Positions 26,030-35,317 of a stretch of 56,515 nt of DNA are shown here, in pieces. The stretch is from Woeseia sp. (GTDB lineage: Bacteria; Pseudomonadota; Gammaproteobacteria; Steroidobacterales; Woeseiaceae): positions 1 to 56,515 of the forward strand of contig JABDKF010000061.1 in the NCBI GenBank assembly GCA_013003155.1, read 5' to 3'. Every line of letters starts with the position of its first letter. The first letter of the stretch is position 1. The notes beneath the pieces were generated by a model that did no database searches, was not told where the DNA came from, and saw nothing but the letters and a program-made list of their open reading frames with translations. The position numbers and the translations under genes were made by a program.

Positions 26030-28129
26030 TTGAGCGAACAAAATGGCATATCCATCGCAGTTCTGTCACGCCGACAGGACGACGTGGAACTCATCAATGC
26101 CACGCTTCGCGGTGCCGGCTACGCCGCACATTGCCGTTGGGTCGCCGATCCGAAACAGTTTGATGACGTGCTGGCGGTCGAGTCGCTCGAGATCATTGTG
26201 CTGTTCGCGAAACACTATCCCGACGATATTCGGCAAGTGGTGAAACACAAGGATACCTTCTGCCCCGAGCTGCCAATCGTTGCATTGCAGGCGCGTGTCG
26301 ATGAATCTGCTATGCAGGCAGCGATGGCCTACGGCGCCCGCGATCTCGTTTCGTCGGAGCTGCAATCGCGTTGGCTGGCGGTAATAGAACGTGAGTTGCG
26401 CGCGCTCCGGCTGGAACGGGCGTTGAACGTCACTGTGACCGCAGCCAGCGAGTACAAGCGGCAACTCTACAATTACATGCAACGCTCCGATAAGCCGATC
26501 GCCTACGCGCAGGACGGCATCGTTACCAGCGCAAATTCCGCGTGGCTGGAAGTGTTTGGTGCAGCGAACGCAGAACAAATTGTTGGCTTGCCATTAATGG
26601 ACAGCTTCGAAGTTGAAAGTCACGCAGCTATCAAGGGAGCGTTGGTCGCCTCCGTCAAGAACAAGTGGCAGAACGACGAAAAACTCAACGTCACCTACCG
26701 CAGCGGCAAAGACGATTCAGCCAACCTGGACCTTTGTTTTGAGCTTGTTGAGTTTGAGGACGGCCCGCACGTACAAATCCAGATCGTAGCTCCCGAGGTC
26801 GTTGCCGAAGAACCCACCAAACTTATCCATGACGCGCTTCAGCGGGACCCGACGACGTTGTTTTACCATCGCGCCCAGTTTCTGGAACGTGTTGAAAAGC
26901 GCTTGAAGAAGAAACCGACCTCGGGCGTGCAGGTGCTAGCCTGTTTGCGACCTGATCACTTCTCAACGGTGCAGCAAGATGTCGGTATTATCGACTCCGA
27001 AGAGGTGCTCGCACAGCTTGCTGAGCAAATGCGTTCGCGCCTGCATCCGCATGATTTCGCTGGACGTTTTGAGGGAACCGCGATCATGGTGCTGCTCGAG
27101 CGAGGCAATGAGGACGATGCGCAGGCCTGGGGCCAGCAGCTTATCGATCAAATTCACGATGCCGAGTTCAAGATTGGCGACAAGACAGTTAGCCTGACAT
27201 GCACCATCGGCATATGCGCTGCCAGCGGGGTTTTCACGACTCTTGAGGATTTCGTAGCCGCAACGATGGACGCGCAGCGGCAGGGACGCGAAACCGGCGG
27301 CAACACGTCTTATCTGAACGAATCAGATTCGTCAGACTCTCGCTTGCGCCGTTTCGATGAAGTCTGGACCAAACGTATTCGCACGGCCTTGATGGAAAAT
27401 CGTTTCCGACTTGCGCAACTCCCGATCGCCGGCCTGCGCAGTGAAGCCATCGGCATGTTTGACATGCTGGTGCGCATGATCGACGAGCAAGGCCAAGCCG
27501 TCCTGCCGTCCGAGTTTTTGCCCGCTGCTGAACGCAATAACATGATGAAAACGATAGACCGCTGGATACTGACCGCGGCCATGGATTTTTGCCGTGAAGA
27601 AGGCGCTGAACTCGTCTTTGTGCGCTTATCACGGCAATCACTGCAGGATTCCACCCTGCTGGTATGGGTCACGCAGGAACTGTCCAAACGGCAACTGCCG
27701 CCGCGCAGGTTGTGCGTGCAGGTAGCCGAGCGCGATGCCGCAAAACACATCAAACTCGCCAGATCACTCGCCGTTGGCCTGCGCAAAGTCGGAATTTCGT
27801 TTGCACTATCGCATTACGGCGTCGGCAAAACGCGCCTGAAAATACTGGATATCCTGAAACCCGATTTCGTCAAAGTCGACGGCGAACTCATGCATGCACT
27901 GATCGCCGACACCGCGGTCCAGAAAAACGTGCAGGAACTGGCGGCAGCCTGCGAGCAGCGGACCATTCTGACCATCGCCGAGCGCGTGGAAAACGCCAAC
28001 GAGATGGCCGTTTTATTCCAGCTCGGCGTGAATTTCATGCAGGGTCATTACGTCCAGGAGCCGGAAGTGGTTCTGGCCGAGATACCGCGAGTGACAACCA
28101 ACAGTCTGGAAGCGGCGGCGAACAGCTGA
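26030..28129 (+). CDS. fimX: FimX-like protein: degenerate receiver, PAS, GGDEF and EAL domains
   Basis: A 699-aa soluble protein with the layout and length of Pseudomonas FimX (691 aa), a c-di-GMP-binding regulator of type IV pilus assembly. Approximate parts: receiver-like 1-125 (lacks a clear phosphoacceptor Asp), PAS 145-260, GGDEF-like 270-430 and EAL-like 440-690. The GGDEF signature is replaced (GRFEGTAIMVLL), so cyclase activity is not expected. The EAL motif is also altered (MFDMLVRM), and the domain more likely binds c-di-GMP than cleaves it. The TTG start has AAGGA upstream. The next gene encodes a FimV-like protein, supporting a pilus or polarity role. Confidence 0.85.
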   Translation: MSEQNGISIAVLSRRQDDVELINATLRGAGYAAHCRWVADPKQFDDVLAVESLEIIVLFAKHYPDDIRQVVKHKDTFCPELPIVALQARVDESAMQAAMAYGARDLVSSELQSRWLAVIERELRALRLERALNVTVTAASEYKRQLYNYMQRSDKPIAYAQDGIVTSANSAWLEVFGAANAEQIVGLPLMDSFEVESHAAIKGALVASVKNKWQNDEKLNVTYRSGKDDSANLDLCFELVEFEDGPHVQIQIVAPEVVAEEPTKLIHDALQRDPTTLFYHRAQFLERVEKRLKKKPTSGVQVLACLRPDHFSTVQQDVGIIDSEEVLAQLAEQMRSRLHPHDFAGRFEGTAIMVLLERGNEDDAQAWGQQLIDQIHDAEFKIGDKTVSLTCTIGICAASGVFTTLEDFVAATMDAQRQGRETGGNTSYLNESDSSDSRLRRFDEVWTKRIRTALMENRFRLAQLPIAGLRSEAIGMFDMLVRMIDEQGQAVLPSEFLPAAERNNMMKTIDRWILTAAMDFCREEGAELVFVRLSRQSLQDSTLLVWVTQELSKRQLPPRRLCVQVAERDAAKHIKLARSLAVGLRKVGISFALSHYGVGKTRLKILDILKPDFVKVDGELMHALIADTAVQKNVQELAAACEQRTILTIAERVENANEMAVLFQLGVNFMQGHYVQEPEVVLAEIPRVTTNSLEAAANS

Positions 28130-28171
28130 TGAATGCTGAGCTACCCCGCCATACTGCACCCGGTTCAATAA

Positions 28172-28187
28172 TGTGAACGACATCACA
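28172..28187. promoter_or_regulatory. CRP/Vfr-type cAMP receptor protein site
   Basis: TGTGA-ACGACA-TCACA is a perfect match to both half-sites of the CRP consensus (TGTGA-N6-TCACA), flanked by AA and AT. It lies 187 bp upstream of the chosen start of the second FimV-like gene, in the 205-bp gap after fimX. Nearby are an 11-bp palindrome TGCAAATTGCA (28197-28207) and no certain -10. In Pseudomonas the CRP homologue Vfr controls pilus and polarity genes, which makes the context plausible. Confidence 0.7.
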
Positions 28188-28358
28188 ATTTACGTATGCA
28201 AATTGCAGGATGCTGCTGCTTATGCAACAAAAGTTGACCCGGTCGATGTTTCCGGAACATGGGAGTCATTAGGGTGGCTTTAAGTAAAGAAACTCAGTTT
28301 TGGGCGATCCGGGACCAAAACGGATTAGGTCAAGGTGGCACAAGTTTGGAGTTACAAC

Positions 28359-30488
28359 GTGAACGATGCAATGAAAGTACATAACGCGCAAAATTCGACA
28401 CTTGCCAAACCCGCGATGCTCGCTGCGGGAAGCGCCTGCGTACTGCTCGCGTATCCGGCAATGGCAGTCGAATTAGGCGAACTCCGGTTGCAATCTGCGT
28501 TGGGCCAACCGTTACGGGCCAGCGTTGCGTTCGCGCTCGCGCCGAACGAGAAAATTAACGATCAGTGCGTCTACCTGAACTCGGTAACTCCCGGGCAGGG
28601 TCTGCCGCTGGTTAATCGCGCCACAGCATCTATCAATGGTCAGCAAATCATCTTGCGAGGTAACACGCCGCTGCGTGAGCCGATGATGTCGCTGCAGCTT
28701 GCCGTAAATTGCCCGTACACCGCGAAAGTCAGTCGCGAATACCTGCTGCTGTTAAATCCTGCCAGTATGCAGGAAAGTAATGTTTCGACGAGCGTACCCG
28801 CCGCTCGCGAAACAACAACGCCTGCGCCTGTCGTCGCCGAAAGACGCCCGGTCAACACTTTCATCGCCCCACCTCGCAACACCACGCCGGTTTCTGCAGG
28901 CAGCGACTACCGTGTCCAGACGGGCGACACGTTGTCTGAGATCGCGGCACGCATTCCCGATCGCAAAGTTGGGCTCTGGAATGCGGTTGGTCGAATCTTT
29001 GACGCGAATCCACAAGCATTCCTGAACAGCGATATTGATCAGCTCATCGCCGGCGCTACGTTGCAAATACCGTCGACCGTGACAAGCGGCGCCCAGGTAG
29101 CCCTTTCGGCCGCGCCTGCGGTGGTTCCGGTGACAGACGTTGCAGCACGTAGTCGTGCTTACAACGGGGCCGCAACCCGCCAAACGGTAACCCCTGCGGC
29201 TGGCCAGGAGCAAGCACGCGCGCTGCAGCCATCGACACAAATTGCCGTACCTGCTGCACGAAACAATACTTCGCTCGGACAAACCGCAGTATCAACTGAT
29301 GCGGCCGAGAGCACGGTTACTCCCGCAGTCCCCGAAACAGCGGCTCCGGATTCCACCGTTGCTGATGTTGCCGCCACCATTGAGCAGGCTGCACCGGTTG
29401 CTGCAAGCCCGGCGGTGGAGCCGACGGTCGGTATCCCGGATACCCGAATAGAACAAGTTCAGCCGCGGCCGATTCCCGTGGCCGCCGAGAGCGAGAGCAG
29501 TGCTTCGTCCTGGCTCGTCTGGCTGGGCGGCGCGGGCATCGCTATATTTTTGGCCTTGCTGTTTTTTGGTCGACGGCTGCGTGAGCTGCTGGCGCGTGAT
29601 GAAGACGTTGCGGATCTTGCTGCAACCCAGGTCAGCGCAGTGGCGGTGAGGGAACCTATGGATCTCTCACAGACCATCAGCAAGGCGAGCGCCATGCAGG
29701 TTGAAGAGATTCTTGCCGAAACCGCAAGCTTTGACACCGGTGAAGATGTGGACGTCGCGCTCGACTATAGCTTTTCATCCTCCAGTAAGCTTGACAAGGA
29801 CGTCGACTTTGTCGTCGACGATGAAAACAATTCGGATACCGAACTTGCTACCCGCCTGATGCCGACGGCCAAAAAGACATCACCGTCCGCGGAAGAAGAT
29901 GACTACGACATGTCGATGGTGCTCGATGTAACGCGGCAGAACTTCCGCGTGCCCGAACAAACCGCGAGCGACCTCGACGCCACTGAAATTGCATCCGGAA
30001 AATCAGCCACTGCGTCGAATATTTCGCCCGAGAGCAGCACAAGTTTTGACTACAAGATTCTGGAACAGGACTACGAAGACGAACTGACCGCCACGCAAAC
30101 CCTGACAGCGACGCAGGCGCTGAGCGGTGCGGTGGACGATGCAGCACGCGAGTTGCAGAAACGCGCCGTTAGCGATGCGCCCGCAGACAGCCAGATCGCC
30201 CCCGAGCTGGACGCCGATTCGAGCCAGATGTCAATGGCTACGGACCTCGATTCGACCGCCGAGATTACGGCCGATTTGCCGAAGGTGGCATTGACCGATG
30301 ATTCGCCGACTGATGCCTATCAAGCCCTTGAGGGGGACGCGAACCTGCCGGACGAAACAGATCTCACGGAAGCGCTGGCGGCGAGTATGGAAGAGCTCGA
30401 CCTCGAATTCGATATCGACGACGATGACGACACAGAGGTACTGGGTCTTGAAGAAACAGCAAAGCAGCGCCAGTCGAAAGCGAGCTAA
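28359..30488 (+). CDS. Second FimV-like protein, LysM domain, without C-terminal TPR motif
   Basis: A ~709-aa protein sharing the FimV N-terminal architecture: signal peptide (hydrophobic MLAAGSACVLLAYPAMA), FimV-type domain (VELGELRLQSALGQPLRASV), then LysM (YRVQTGDTLSEIAARI, near residue 186), a Pro/Ala/Thr-rich linker, one transmembrane helix (WLVWLGGAGIAIFLALLFFG, near 385) and an acidic cytoplasmic tail ending EFDIDDDDDTEVLGLEE. Unlike the larger FimV in this window it lacks the C-terminal TPR-like segment. The frame opens with GTG at 28335; the GTG at 28359 has GGAG 7 nt upstream and is preferred. It follows fimX and is probably controlled by the CRP-like site between them. Confidence 0.83.
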   Translation: MNDAMKVHNAQNSTLAKPAMLAAGSACVLLAYPAMAVELGELRLQSALGQPLRASVAFALAPNEKINDQCVYLNSVTPGQGLPLVNRATASINGQQIILRGNTPLREPMMSLQLAVNCPYTAKVSREYLLLLNPASMQESNVSTSVPAARETTTPAPVVAERRPVNTFIAPPRNTTPVSAGSDYRVQTGDTLSEIAARIPDRKVGLWNAVGRIFDANPQAFLNSDIDQLIAGATLQIPSTVTSGAQVALSAAPAVVPVTDVAARSRAYNGAATRQTVTPAAGQEQARALQPSTQIAVPAARNNTSLGQTAVSTDAAESTVTPAVPETAAPDSTVADVAATIEQAAPVAASPAVEPTVGIPDTRIEQVQPRPIPVAAESESSASSWLVWLGGAGIAIFLALLFFGRRLRELLARDEDVADLAATQVSAVAVREPMDLSQTISKASAMQVEEILAETASFDTGEDVDVALDYSFSSSSKLDKDVDFVVDDENNSDTELATRLMPTAKKTSPSAEEDDYDMSMVLDVTRQNFRVPEQTASDLDATEIASGKSATASNISPESSTSFDYKILEQDYEDELTATQTLTATQALSGAVDDAARELQKRAVSDAPADSQIAPELDADSSQMSMATDLDSTAEITADLPKVALTDDSPTDAYQALEGDANLPDETDLTEALAASMEELDLEFDIDDDDDTEVLGLEETAKQRQSKAS

Positions 30489-30498
30489 GGCACAACCT

Positions 30499-32748
30499 TC
30501 AATCTGCGGTAACAGATAGTCGCTCTACCTTGCGCCAGCCTTGCGGCAGCAAACTGCCGCGCAAGGCCCGCTCGCCGTAATAGTCATCCACGTCATTCCA
30601 TTTCAACGTCATAGTGCGACTTGCCGTATGGATCTGCAGGTTGCCCAGCTCCGGCACGACGGCGACTGCCACGAGCTTTTCCTCACCTGCCTGGTACTTT
30701 TTATTGGGGATATTGAGCAGCTTGTTTCCCTTGCCTTTGGCCAATTCAGGCAGGTCCTCCATTTCGAACATTAGCAGCCGGCCAATCGACGACACAGCGG
30801 CAATCAGGCACTCCGCATCCTGCGGCACGGGCGATGGCACAACGGCACGGCCTCCCGCGGGTACGCGCAACACCGCCTTGCCAGCTTTGTTACGAGTCAC
30901 CAGGTCCTCAAGTGTTGCGACAAAACCATGTCCCGCGTCGCTTGCCAGCAACCATTTCGTGTCCGGGTCACCGATCATTGCACCACAGAATTCCGCTCCA
31001 TCGGGTGGATTCAAACGGCCGGATAACGGTTCTCCCTGGCCGCGCGCCGACGGCAAAGTGTGTGCACTGATGCTGTAGACCCGCCCCGTGCTATCGATAA
31101 ACATTGCCAGCTGATTACTGCGTCCGCGCGCCGCCGCCAGGAATCCATCGCCGGACTTGTAGCTCAGCGAGAATGGGTCAAGTTCATGGCCCTTCGCGGC
31201 CCGCGCCCAACCGCGTTGCGACAGCACTATAGTGACGGGCTCGCTGGCAACAAGCTGTGTTTCGTCCATCGCCTTGGCGGCCTCGCGTGCAACGATGGTC
31301 GTGCGTCGCTCGTCACCGTATGACTCTGCATCCTCAAGCAGCTCCTTTTTGATCAGCGTTTTCATGCGAGCGGCACTCTTGAGTGTTTTCTCGAGCCCAT
31401 CGCGCTCCTCGCTGAGCTCGTCTTGTTCACCGCGAATCTTGATCTCCTCCAGCTTCGCGAGGTTCCGCAGGCGCAGGTTCAGAATCGCTTCAGCCTGCAA
31501 ATCAGACAATGAAAAGCGCTTCATCAGGACGGGCTTCGGCTTTTCTTCCTTGCGGATAATCTTGATTACCTCGTCGATGTTCAGATAGGCAATCAGCAAT
31601 CCATCCAGGATGTGCAGGCGATCCAGCAGGATTTGCAGACGGTGCTGTAAACGCCGCTTGACCGTCTCGCGACGAAATTTCAGCCATTCCGTCAGCAAAG
31701 AGGGCAAATCAAATGCGCGCGGGCGGCCGTCCAGCGCGACGATATTCATGTTTACGCGAACCGTCCGTTCCAGGGAGGTCGTCGCGAACAAATGCGACAT
31801 CAACTGTTCGACATCCACTTTCTTGGACTTCGGCGTGATCACCAGCCGAATGGGATCTTCGTGATCCGATTCATCGCGCAAGTCTTCAACCAACGGTAGT
31901 TTTTTATTTCGCATTTGCGCCGCGATTTGCTCCAGTATTTTCGAGCCTGCAATCTGATACGGCAGCGCTGTTATAACGATATCGCCATTCTCTTCCTTAT
32001 AAGTCGCGCGCAACCGCAATGTGCCGTTGCCCGTCTTGTAGATATTGACCAGATCTTCACGTGACGAAATCAATTCACCACTCGTCGGAAAGTCCGGCCC
32101 CTTGATGTGCTTCATCAATTGCGCCACTGTCGCTTTTGGCTTGTCTATCAAATGCACGCACGCACTGACGACCTCGCGCAGATTGTGCGGCGGCACATCG
32201 GTCGACAGGCCGACCGCAATGCCGGCGGTCCCGTTCAACAGTAGATTCGGCAGGCGCGCCGGCAATACCACCGGTTCGTCCATTGTGCCGTCGAAATTCG
32301 GCGCCCAGTCGACCGTGCCCTGACCGAGTTCTGCCAGCAGGGACTTTGCATAGGGCTTTAATCGCGATTCGGTGTAGCGCATCGCGGCAAACGACTTGGG
32401 GTCATCGGTCGAACCCCAGTTGCCGTGCCCGTCGACCAGCGCATAGCGATAGGAGAACTCCTGCGCCATCAGCACCATGGCCTCGTAGCAAGCCGAATCG
32501 CCGTGCGGGTGAAATTTGCCGATGACGTCACCGACGGTGCGCGCCGACTTTTTGGGCTTGCTGCCCGCGGCGAGACCAAGCTCGCTCATTGCGTAGACTA
32601 TTCGCCGTTGCACCGGTTTCAGGCCGTCGCCGATTTGCGGCAACGCCCGGTCAAGAATGACGTACATGGAATAGTTCAGGTACGCCTTCTCGGTATACTC
32701 CCTGAGCGCCTGTTGCTCTACGCCTTCAAGGTTCAATTCATTTTGCAT
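30499..32748 (-). CDS. parC: DNA topoisomerase IV subunit A
   Basis: ParC (749 aa) is the DNA-cleaving subunit of topoisomerase IV, which decatenates replicated chromosomes. The active-site Tyr is residue 125 in [10 protein letters not shown]. The quinolone-resistance region reads [17 protein letters not shown], with Ser85 and Glu89 as in sensitive wild-type enzymes (E. coli Ser80, Glu84). [24 protein letters not shown] is typical of ParC. The C-terminal beta-propeller is present and lacks the GyrA-box, so this is ParC not GyrA. It is 12 bp downstream of parE. Confidence 0.97.
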   Translation of the reverse strand: MQNELNLEGVEQQALREYTEKAYLNYSMYVILDRALPQIGDGLKPVQRRIVYAMSELGLAAGSKPKKSARTVGDVIGKFHPHGDSACYEAMVLMAQEFSYRYALVDGHGNWGSTDDPKSFAAMRYTESRLKPYAKSLLAELGQGTVDWAPNFDGTMDEPVVLPARLPNLLLNGTAGIAVGLSTDVPPHNLREVVSACVHLIDKPKATVAQLMKHIKGPDFPTSGELISSREDLVNIYKTGNGTLRLRATYKEENGDIVITALPYQIAGSKILEQIAAQMRNKKLPLVEDLRDESDHEDPIRLVITPKSKKVDVEQLMSHLFATTSLERTVRVNMNIVALDGRPRAFDLPSLLTEWLKFRRETVKRRLQHRLQILLDRLHILDGLLIAYLNIDEVIKIIRKEEKPKPVLMKRFSLSDLQAEAILNLRLRNLAKLEEIKIRGEQDELSEERDGLEKTLKSAARMKTLIKKELLEDAESYGDERRTTIVAREAAKAMDETQLVASEPVTIVLSQRGWARAAKGHELDPFSLSYKSGDGFLAAARGRSNQLAMFIDSTGRVYSISAHTLPSARGQGEPLSGRLNPPDGAEFCGAMIGDPDTKWLLASDAGHGFVATLEDLVTRNKAGKAVLRVPAGGRAVVPSPVPQDAECLIAAVSSIGRLLMFEMEDLPELAKGKGNKLLNIPNKKYQAGEEKLVAVAVVPELGNLQIHTASRTMTLKWNDVDDYYGERALRGSLLPQGWRKVERLSVTAD

Positions 32749-32760
32749 GACAACGCATCC

Positions 32761-34647
32761 TCAGACTTCGGCCAGGTTTCCTTTTTTCTCAAGCCAGCCA
32801 CGACGATCGGCCGAGCGTTTTTTCGCCAACAACATATCCATCAGCTGATCCGTCTTGTCTTTGGCATCAATCGTTAACTGAATGAGGCGCCGCGTATCGC
32901 GGTTCATTGTGGTTTCCCGGAGCTGTGCCGGGCTCATTTCGCCCAGCCCCTTGAAACGGGTAACGCTCACTTTACCCCGCCGTTTTTCCGCATCAATTCG
33001 GTCGAGGATACCCTGCCTTTCGCCTTCATCGAGCGCATAGAAAACGTCTTTTCCAACGTCAATGCGATACAGCGGGGGCATCGCCACGTAAACGTGGCCA
33101 GCAAGCACGAGCTCGCGGAAGTGCCTCAGGAACAAGGCACAAAGTAGCGTAGCGATGTGCAGCCCATCGGAATCGGCATCAGCGAGTATGCAAACCTTGT
33201 GATAACGCAGGCTGTCGATACTTTTAGTTCCTGGGTCGACACCCAGCGCCACACTGATGTCGTGGACCTCCTGGGACGCAAGAATTTCGGTGACGTCCAC
33301 TTCCCAGGTATTCAGAATTTTGCCACGCAGAGGCATGATCGCCTGGGTTGTGCGGTCGCGTGCCTGCTTCGCCGAACCGCCCGCAGAATCACCCTCGACC
33401 AAAAACAGTTCACAGAACTCCGGGTCCTGCGAGGTGCAGTCGGCCAACTTCCCTGGCAGCGCGGGTCCGGCCACAATTTTTTTGCGAACCACCTTGCGCG
33501 CGGCTTTCAACCGCCGCTGAGCTTTTGCAATTGCCAACTGCGCGATCTGATCGCCAGATTCCGGATGCTGATTGAGCCACAGAGCGAAACTGTCTTTGAT
33601 GACGCCGGTTACGAATGCGGCAGACTCGCGCGAGGAAAGTCTTTCCTTGGTTTGACCGGAAAACTGCGGATCCTCCAGTTTCGTGCTGAGCACAAAACTC
33701 AAGCCGTCCCAGACATCTTCCGGTGCAAGCCCTACTCCGCGTGGCAACAGGCTTCGAAATTCGCAAAATTCACGGAGTGCATTGGTCAATCCGGTGCGCA
33801 GTCCCGCGACATGGGTCCCGCCTTGTGCCGTCGGGACAAGATTGACGTAACTTTCGGTGATCCCTTGACCATCACCGGTTTGCCATACCAACGTCCAATC
33901 AACAGCCTCGTGCTTGCCCGTTAGCGAGCCTGAAAACGGCTCCGTCGGCAGGTGCTCTGCGCCGCTAATTGCTTCGAGCAAATATTCTTCCAGTCCGCCG
34001 GAATAGCACCATTCGACCGATTCCTTGGGCTTTTCATTCTTAAGGCGGACCAGCAGGCCCGGGCAAAGGACGGCTTTGGCCCGCAGCGCATGCTTCAACT
34101 TGGAAAGAGAAATCTTTGCGGAGTCGAAATATTTCGGATCCGGCCAGAAGCGAATCGTTGTGCCTGTATTCGCCTTTCCTACTTTGCCAACCACGTCAAG
34201 TTTGCCGCGCTTCTTGCCGCCGCTAAAACTCATGTTGAATTCTTTGCCGCCGCGCTTGATCCAGACTTCGAGGTTCTTGGACAAGGCGTTTACAACGGAA
34301 ACGCCGACACCGTGCAAACCTCCGGAGTATTGGTAGTTATCCTTGTTAAATTTGCCGCCGGCGTGCAATCGGGTAAGTATCAGCTCGACGCCCGGAATCT
34401 TTTCTTTCGGGTGAATATCCACCGGCATGCCGCGGCCATCGTCGGCAACCTCCAGCGAACCGTCCGCATACAGGGTGACGTCAATTTTTTTGCAGTGCCC
34501 CGCCAGCGCCTCGTCCACGCTGTTGTCGATGACCTCGTGCGCCAGGTGATTTGGGCGTGAAGTATCCGTGTACATACCCGGTCGGCGGCGCACAGGTTCG
34601 AGGCCGCTGAGAACCTCGATATCCGCCGCATCGTATCTCTTACTCAT
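32761..34647 (-). CDS. parE: DNA topoisomerase IV subunit B
   Basis: ParE (628 aa) is the ATPase subunit of topoisomerase IV. The GHKL ATP site has IDNSVDEALAGHC, DDGRGMPVDIHPKE and GLHGVGVSVVNALS. The Toprim metal site has FLVEGDSAGGSAKQARDR (acidic Glu) and LADADSDGLHIATLL. The C-terminus includes RFKGLGEMSPAQLRETTMN. It heads the parE-parC pair, and DUF3501 ends 82 bp upstream on the same strand. Confidence 0.97.
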   Translation of the reverse strand: MSKRYDAADIEVLSGLEPVRRRPGMYTDTSRPNHLAHEVIDNSVDEALAGHCKKIDVTLYADGSLEVADDGRGMPVDIHPKEKIPGVELILTRLHAGGKFNKDNYQYSGGLHGVGVSVVNALSKNLEVWIKRGGKEFNMSFSGGKKRGKLDVVGKVGKANTGTTIRFWPDPKYFDSAKISLSKLKHALRAKAVLCPGLLVRLKNEKPKESVEWCYSGGLEEYLLEAISGAEHLPTEPFSGSLTGKHEAVDWTLVWQTGDGQGITESYVNLVPTAQGGTHVAGLRTGLTNALREFCEFRSLLPRGVGLAPEDVWDGLSFVLSTKLEDPQFSGQTKERLSSRESAAFVTGVIKDSFALWLNQHPESGDQIAQLAIAKAQRRLKAARKVVRKKIVAGPALPGKLADCTSQDPEFCELFLVEGDSAGGSAKQARDRTTQAIMPLRGKILNTWEVDVTEILASQEVHDISVALGVDPGTKSIDSLRYHKVCILADADSDGLHIATLLCALFLRHFRELVLAGHVYVAMPPLYRIDVGKDVFYALDEGERQGILDRIDAEKRRGKVSVTRFKGLGEMSPAQLRETTMNRDTRRLIQLTIDAKDKTDQLMDMLLAKKRSADRRGWLEKKGNLAEV

Positions 34648-34679
34648 CTATAAACATCACCAAACGAGTGCGTGGCGGG

Positions 34680-34708
34680 ATTCTAGCAGGAAGACGCAGC
34701 ACAGTCGC
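34680..34708 (-). promoter_or_regulatory. Likely parE-parC promoter
   Basis: The minus strand has TGCTAGAAT, an extended -10, with GCGACT placed 17 bp upstream (a weak -35 keeping GAC). It lies about 33 bp upstream of the parE ATG in the gap after DUF3501. The nonamer is identical to the one before cvpA. Confidence 0.5.
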
Positions 34709-34729
34709 ACACGACTCTGCGGCAAAGAT

Positions 34730-35314
34730 TCAGTCGAGGTCGGCGACCAGCGACTGACGCACGTTAGCAGGCACCGGTCGAACATCAACGGTGTAGTTCT
34801 CATGATCGATACCGGCTGACAATTCGGCGCCGTCTTTAAGGCCTGTAATGTCGGCATCATCGAGTTCAAAACGCAAGAAGTGAACCGCCGAGGTCTTGTG
34901 CCCGTCAGAGCGCTCGAGATCCTCATCTGCAATCGGGCGTATCGGCTCGCGATCGCCAACCTTCAGCCATACCCGATTCTCGATTCCCACCAGGCGCGTC
35001 AACATGCCGCGACGTTCTTCTGCATCCGGAAACTCGACCATGAAGGTGGCTTTCCAGTTTTTGCCATCAGGAATCAATGGATTATAGGCTTCGAGCTCTT
35101 CACTGATGCCTGCTGCCTCAAATATGCGCTCTATTCGCAGCATTTCCTGAACCTGATACTGGATAGTCGTTCGATCTTCGAAATAAAGCGTCGCATTCGT
35201 ACCGAGCGGCAAACGTCGATCGCGCTTGTGCAGGATAACTTTTTCACGAAAACTTGCGCGGCGCTCGGCGTAATCTTCGAGCGAAAACAAATCTTTTTTC
35301 GTTAGTTTCTGCAT
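34730..35314 (-). CDS. DUF3501 family protein
   Basis: A 194-aa soluble protein matching DUF3501, a family without an assigned function. It begins MQKLTKKDLFSLEDYAERR, followed by a KRDRRLPLGTNATLYFEDR segment and a mixed, acidic C-terminal half. There is no signal peptide, membrane segment or cysteine cluster, so it is unlikely to hold a metal centre itself. It starts 3 bp after the Fe-S oxidoreductase stop and is almost certainly co-translated with it. The rubrerythrin, Fe-S protein, DUF3501 order recurs in proteobacteria to my knowledge. Peroxide or redox stress is the inferred setting. Confidence 0.85.
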   Translation of the reverse strand: MQKLTKKDLFSLEDYAERRASFREKVILHKRDRRLPLGTNATLYFEDRTTIQYQVQEMLRIERIFEAAGISEELEAYNPLIPDGKNWKATFMVEFPDAEERRGMLTRLVGIENRVWLKVGDREPIRPIADEDLERSDGHKTSAVHFLRFELDDADITGLKDGAELSAGIDHENYTVDVRPVPANVRQSLVADLD

Positions 35315-35317
35315 AAC

